NCBI GenBank assembly: GCA_021371995.1
Contig: JAJFVA010000014.1
Location: 20,037-84,036, forward strand
Direction of reading: 5' to 3'
Length of the DNA stretch: 64,000 nt
Origin: Methanoregulaceae archaeon
Lineage (GTDB): Archaea > Halobacteriota > Methanomicrobia > Methanomicrobiales > Methanospirillaceae
Positions 60,170 through 64,000 of the stretch are shown piece by piece (position 1 is the first letter of the stretch; every line of letters begins with the position of its first letter). The notes under the pieces are model-generated. The model saw nothing but the letters and a program-made list of their open reading frames with translations, was not told the origin of the DNA and did not search any database. Both the position numbers and the translations under genes were made by a program.

Positions 60170-60900
60170 CCGGCGCGATGGGAAAAGTAAAGCAGCATTA
60201 CGACGAGGTCGCTGAGATCTATGACAACCGGTACGACAGGAGCAAGGGGAGGGAATACTACCGCCATATCTGCAGGCATGTCCTGGCGTGTATCCCCCCG
60301 GGAGGGAGGATTCTTGATCTCGGGTGTGGAACAGGCCTCTTTCTTACTGCGTACGAACAGGAGGGGGGTACCGGAGTCGGTCTTGATATCAGCAGGGGTA
60401 TGCTTGAGAGGGCGAGATCGCGCTGCAACAGGTGTGAAGTTACGGTCGGTAATGCCGAGATCCTGCCTTTTTCAGATGAAAGTTTTGATGCGGTCTCAAG
60501 CCTTCTCGCATTCTCGTATGTCCGACATCCTGAGAATCTTCTTAATGAGGCGTGGCGGGTCCTCAGACCCGGCGGATCCCTTGCTATCTGTACGCTCGGA
60601 AAACATTTCCTTACCACAGGTCTCCCTGCCGTGTATACTCTCGCAGAGGTGATGAAGCTCAGGAAGATTGGGATGGGGGCATTTGGTGAACAGTATTACG
60701 ACAGGGTTGAGATGTTTGATCTTCTCGAGCAAGCCGGATTTACCGGAATTAAAATAAAACGGTGTTCATTTGCCCATCTCAACCTCGTTCATCCTTTCTT
60801 CGGACTTGCTCAGAAGATTGAGCCAATTGTTGAAGAGAGGATCCCACATCTGGCATACAATATCCTTGCAAGCGGGAAAAAACCGGAACATAAAATTTAG
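60166..60900 (+). CDS. Class I SAM-dependent methyltransferase
   Basis: 244 residues from TTG 60166, supported by GGAGGT six bases upstream and a TTGA overlap with the rfc stop; an ATG at 60178 is the alternative. SAM motif ILDLGCGTGLFLTA (I), VGLDISRGMLERAR (post I), EILPFSDESFDAVSSLLAF and EAWRVLRPGGSLAI (II/III) place it in the UbiE/small-molecule group. Substrate unknown; quinone synthesis is not expected here. It is the last gene of the plus-strand run. Confidence 0.85.
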   Translation: MTGAMGKVKQHYDEVAEIYDNRYDRSKGREYYRHICRHVLACIPPGGRILDLGCGTGLFLTAYEQEGGTGVGLDISRGMLERARSRCNRCEVTVGNAEILPFSDESFDAVSSLLAFSYVRHPENLLNEAWRVLRPGGSLAICTLGKHFLTTGLPAVYTLAEVMKLRKIGMGAFGEQYYDRVEMFDLLEQAGFTGIKIKRCSFAHLNLVHPFFGLAQKIEPIVEERIPHLAYNILASGKKPEHKI

Positions 60901-61203
60901 GGTATAGTTTCATTGTCACCACCGGTCTTGCTCCCAGTGCATGACGAGAAATTTTGTAAAATCGGTCACTACTATTTGGGTGGAAAAAGTGCTGTTTGTC
61001 AGCCTCATAACGTATATGTGATAGCCCCCGCCGCCCCCAAAAGGGCGCTCCTCTCGGCGGTTCAATAACTCTCCTCATGAGACTTGATGAACGAAGGTAA
61101 TATCTGAAATTTACAAAACTGCAAGGAACCCCATCTCAATGTGCCGGGATTATTCATCCCGTTCGACAAAAAGTTGGTGGCTGGATTGTCACTATGCCCA
61201 AAT
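60901..61203. other. 303-base convergent intergenic region with GC-rich hairpin
   Basis: Separates the end of the methyltransferase gene from the end of the PurM-like gene. A GC-rich hairpin (CCGCCG at about 61028-61033 pairing with CGGCGG at about 61055-61060, with GCCC/GGGC inside) could terminate or be a small RNA. No gene recognised. Confidence 0.45.
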
Positions 61204-62544
61204 TTATTCACCGGATTTCAGATGCCGGATTACCCTGTTCTTTTTTGCAACAGCCATATCAGCGGCATGCGCCACAGCCATTTTCATCGCTTCAAGATTC
61301 TCCGGGTGCCTGTCCACCACTTTTTTCACCGGTGTGTAGGCAGACTCCCTGAAGCGGGGTGAAAAGTCCTGTTCCTTTCCATCCATCACAAGGTATGCTC
61401 CCGGGGTGCCCTCTTCTATCCGTCCTATTTCTTCGATTCGTACCCCAGCCTCCCCGATGACTTTCCTGATTGCTGATACTGCATGGCCCGGCGCCACGAT
61501 CAGGAGAGAATCAAGAGAGACACCGAGATAGTCGATCAAGAGTGCATCCAGCATCTCCTGTACCTGGGTATCAGCAATTCCCCGGACAGCTTCCTCTTCA
61601 ATCACTACGCGGCACCCTGCGGTATGTGCAAGTTCATGCGCATCACCGCGGAGACCGCCGTTGGTGACATCCGTCATGGCGTGTATCTCGCTTATTGCCG
61701 GGCTGGCCAGAAGCGCCTCCGCAGCTTTCAGGAAATACAGGTTAATCGTCCGCTCCACCACGTCCGGGAATCCCGAATAGATGGCAGCGGTGGCAATCGT
61801 TCCCCCTCCGGCACCCTCGGTCATCATGATGACGTCCCCGGGTGCTGCTCCCCTCCGGGGGGTAAGGTGCTGCGCAATTCCGACCGTCCCCACGCATCCT
61901 GTCATCCGCTCCCCAAGCACCATGTCCCCGCCAATCCTCAGAGTTGAACCTGATACCAGGGGAACTCCCATCATTTCACCGACAGTGGTAACACCGGCAG
62001 TATATTCAAAGATCTTTGCAACATCCCCGTCATCAGCAACATGGATGTCGGAAAAGAGCATCAGCGGCCGGGCACCCATCACATAGACATCGCGGAGTGT
62101 CGCCCTTGTCACATGGAACCCAGCCAGGAAGGGGAATTCGGAGAGGCGTGAGTGCATCCCGTCGACAGTACAGACCACATACCTACCCTGTGCGGTTTCT
62201 GCCAGTTCCACTACCCCCGCATCATCCATTTCTTCAACACCGACAGCTGCTCCCGTCTTTCCAATTACCCGGGCTATCTGGCGGTGAGCGAAAAAATCTC
62301 CGGTACCCCGTGAACCGACCCCGAAGCTTCCCATGCTGACCCCGGAACGATGAAAGGTAAAAAAATCACCGGTAAGTCCCGTCGAATTTTTAACTTCGCT
62401 GATCACAGCCTGTGCAAACCTGGCAGCATACTCACGCTCTTCGCCAGGTTTATACACACGAATCTGATCCGCAAGTGTCCTGCCAAGAGTCTCCTCCGGG
62501 ACACCCTGACGGAAACCGCGGCGGACGTACTCCTCAATATCCAT
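61204..62544 (-). CDS. PurM/HypE-like AIR synthase-related protein
   Basis: 446 residues. The middle resembles the AIR synthase/HypE fold: GTGDFFAHRQIARVIGK, VVCTVDGMHSRL, ADDGDVAKIF, GGDMVLGERMTGCVG and AMTDVTNGGLRGDAHELAHTAG, with the GGT/DVTNGG glycine loop of ATP-binding PurM-superfamily enzymes. It has N- and C-terminal extensions of about 90 and 60 residues. Members of this group (COG1973-like) are poorly characterised; hydrogenase or cofactor maturation is a reasonable guess. It is divergent from fdhA, with 415 bases between. Confidence 0.72.
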   Translation of the reverse strand: MDIEEYVRRGFRQGVPEETLGRTLADQIRVYKPGEEREYAARFAQAVISEVKNSTGLTGDFFTFHRSGVSMGSFGVGSRGTGDFFAHRQIARVIGKTGAAVGVEEMDDAGVVELAETAQGRYVVCTVDGMHSRLSEFPFLAGFHVTRATLRDVYVMGARPLMLFSDIHVADDGDVAKIFEYTAGVTTVGEMMGVPLVSGSTLRIGGDMVLGERMTGCVGTVGIAQHLTPRRGAAPGDVIMMTEGAGGGTIATAAIYSGFPDVVERTINLYFLKAAEALLASPAISEIHAMTDVTNGGLRGDAHELAHTAGCRVVIEEEAVRGIADTQVQEMLDALLIDYLGVSLDSLLIVAPGHAVSAIRKVIGEAGVRIEEIGRIEEGTPGAYLVMDGKEQDFSPRFRESAYTPVKKVVDRHPENLEAMKMAVAHAADMAVAKKNRVIRHLKSGE

Positions 62545-62959
62545 GGGTATCGTATCGCGTTCGTGAATAATAAGTCTAGAGCGTGTTACCGGGCCTGGTC
62601 ATGTGGCTGGATGGTTACGGGAAATTGTTTGGGAGATCCTGATGAAGGAAAACAGCCAGTTAATTGTGAACCGTTTGAAGAATCACCACATTAAAAAAAT
62701 GTATGAAGATATGATCTTAATACGGTCTGTGTGGATAACCGGGCCCCTTTCTCCGGGGCAGTCAGATTATCTCTGGGAGACGGGTATGAAGGTATGCATA
62801 TCGAAGATGTCGGACATAAGTGCATGGCAGATTCGCTTGTATTAATTTATTATTATTAACTTGTAAAATATGTTAAAATATTAACCTAATCTAAAAAAAA
62901 CCGTTTAGATAATTATATCTTATGACAGGAATAACACCGAGCCGTATAAAGGTGTTTTC
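62545..62959 (+). other. 415-base AT-rich region upstream of fdhA
   Basis: The last 120 bases are strongly AT-rich, with ATTAATTT-type repeats near 62840-62885, and a TATA-like TTTAGATAAT at 62904-62913 after AAACCG that fits a BRE. AGGTG at 62950-62954 is a ribosome site six bases before the ATG. A GTG-started 80-codon frame (62603-62845) has no site, no family and an odd composition, so I do not call it. Confidence 0.5.
62904..62913 (+). promoter_or_regulatory. TATA-like box of fdhA
   Basis: TTTAGATAAT after the A-rich AAACCG, about 50 bases before the fdhA ATG; transcription would start near 62935, leaving a leader of about 25 bases with the AGGTG ribosome site. Confidence 0.4.
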
Positions 62960-64000
62960 ATGGACATGAAATACGTACAGACGACCTGCCCCTACTGTGG
63001 GACGGGTTGTACCTTCAATCTCGTAGTGAAGGACGGGAAAGCGGTGGGCACGGCACCGTACCAGCGCTCCCCGGTCAACGAAGGCAAGGTCTGCCCGAAG
63101 GGCACCTATGCCCACGAGTTCGTGCACAGCCCCGATCGCCTGACAAAGCCGCTGATCAAGAAGGACGGCAAGTTTGTCGAGGCGAGCTGGGATGAGGCAT
63201 ACGACCTGATTGCAAAGAAGTTCAAGCAGTACAAGCCGGACGAGTGTGCGTGTCTGTCATCGGCCCGTGTCTCCAACGAAGAGAACTACGCGATGATGAA
63301 GTTTGCCCGCGGCGTCATGAAGACCCGTCACATCGACCACTGTGCGAGGCTCTGCCACGCATCGACGGTTGCGGGCCTTGCGGCGACGTTTGGCTCCGGA
63401 GCGATGACCAACTCGATCGGAGACATTGCGACCTCGAAGTGCTGTTTCATCCTCGGGTCAAACACGTTTGAGCAGCACCCGCTGATCGGGCGCCGCGTGA
63501 TGCAGGCCAAGATGAATGGCGCAAAGATCATCTATGCCGACCCGCGGTTCACCCCCACCGGCAAGCAGGCCGACCTGTACATGGCGTTCCGGTCCGGCTC
63601 GGACGTTGCGATCCTGAACGGGATGATGCAGGAGATCATCCGGAACGGCTGGGAGGACAAGGAGTTCATCAAGAACCGCACGAAGGACTTCGAAGCGCTG
63701 AAAGCAGTCGTGATGAAACCCGATTACTCGCTTGAGAACGTTTCGAAGATCTCGGGCATCCCGGCAGCCCAGCTCAAGACCGCGACCGAGTGGTTTGCGA
63801 AAGCCGAGTCGGCATGCATCCTGTATTCGATGGGGATCACCCAGCACACCGTTGGTGTCGACAACGTCAAGTCGGTTGCAAACATCCAGATGCTGACCGG
63901 CAACCTCGGCAGGCCGGGGACCGGCGTCAACGCGCTCCGTGGCCAGAACAATGTCCAGGGTGCCTGCGACATGGGAGCACTCCCGGTGGTGTTCACGGCA
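62960..64000 (+). CDS. fdhA: Formate dehydrogenase alpha subunit, N-terminal part (3' end outside window)
   Basis: 347 codons are visible with no stop before the window edge. The [4Fe-4S] cysteines of the molybdopterin-oxidoreductase family lie at Cys10, Cys13, Cys17 and Cys45 (TCPYCGTGC ... EGKVCPKGTYAH). The active site HCARLCHASTVAGLAA has Cys132 where the E. coli enzyme has selenocysteine, followed by His133. Other family motifs include FILGSNTFEQHPLIGRRVM and ADPRFTPTG, and LTGNLGRPGTGVNALRGQNNVQGACDMG before the cut. In this group F420-linked formate dehydrogenase is typical, so an fdhB is expected just downstream. Codon use is more GC-rich at third positions than in neighbouring genes. 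Confidence 0.97.
   Translation, partial: MDMKYVQTTCPYCGTGCTFNLVVKDGKAVGTAPYQRSPVNEGKVCPKGTYAHEFVHSPDRLTKPLIKKDGKFVEASWDEAYDLIAKKFKQYKPDECACLSSARVSNEENYAMMKFARGVMKTRHIDHCARLCHASTVAGLAATFGSGAMTNSIGDIATSKCCFILGSNTFEQHPLIGRRVMQAKMNGAKIIYADPRFTPTGKQADLYMAFRSGSDVAILNGMMQEIIRNGWEDKEFIKNRTKDFEALKAVVMKPDYSLENVSKISGIPAAQLKTATEWFAKAESACILYSMGITQHTVGVDNVKSVANIQMLTGNLGRPGTGVNALRGQNNVQGACDMGALPVVFTA

Noticed and set aside
62603..62845. 80-codon GTG frame upstream of fdhA
   Set aside because: No ribosome site, no family resemblance, AT-rich codon use, and it lies across the presumed promoter region.

Overview
The window looks like a chromosomal segment of a methanogenic archaeon, most probably of the order Methanomicrobiales. 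The reasons are a TBP gene, archaeal DnaG, MCM, two RFC-small-type genes, an archaeal NMD3, CDP-archaeol synthase, a tetraether-lipid-synthase-like radical SAM protein, the methanopterin-type aldolase MptD, methanogenesis marker protein 14, and a Cys-type formate dehydrogenase alpha chain. Surface proteins with PKD, SBBP and PEGA-like domains are also typical of that group. This placement is inference from gene content; no 16S or marker tree was run. Both ends cut genes: pgk on the left and fdhA on the right.

Layout. 1-9000: pgk end, a membrane protein divergent from a ribbon-helix-helix (RHH) regulator with paired palindromes between them, adenine deaminase, a DUF1624 acyltransferase, beta-carbonic anhydrase, a three-gene disulfide redox cluster (glutaredoxin-like, FTR-rubredoxin fusion, thioredoxin-like), and methanogenesis marker 14 with a small partner. 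9100-14900: a minus-strand run of calpain-like protease, beta-propeller/PKD/PEGA surface protein and two HEAT-repeat membrane proteins. I find this the least explained unit in the window. 15100-18500: carS-pyrE-purD-argF, divergent from the tes-like gene. 20000-25500: an OCD/alanine dehydrogenase-type gene, an ATP-grasp ligase, UPF0058, dnaG, DUF167 and pyrC. 25500-31200: an RND transporter, an MFS transporter, a lone ABC-type ATPase and a secreted protein. 31300-35200: tRNA-Leu(CAG) and two paralogous acyl-CoA synthetases. 35200-40000: TBP, then Lhr helicase, a phosphoesterase and an RPA-associated protein in overlapping order. 40200-49700: two tandem giant surface proteins with duplicated promoters. 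49800-60900: a dense plus-strand run of twelve genes: rfcS, mcm, mptD, TatD-type hydrolase, DUF424, nmd3, taw2-like, coaBC, pantoate kinase, phosphopantothenate synthetase, a degenerate rfc paralogue and a methyltransferase. 61200-64000: a PurM/HypE-like protein and the start of fdhA.

How the genes work together. The 49.8-60.9 kb run joins replication (clamp loader, MCM), translation and tRNA modification (NMD3, Taw2-like) and coenzyme synthesis (three steps of archaeal CoA synthesis, one of methanopterin). Lipid genes (carS, tes-like) share a divergent intergenic region. Lhr, phosphoesterase and RPA-associated protein form a repair-type operon. The surface-protein genes share one build: signal peptide, propeller and/or PKD domains, Gly- and Thr-rich linker and C-terminal membrane anchor. 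One of them is linked to a predicted intracellular cysteine protease.
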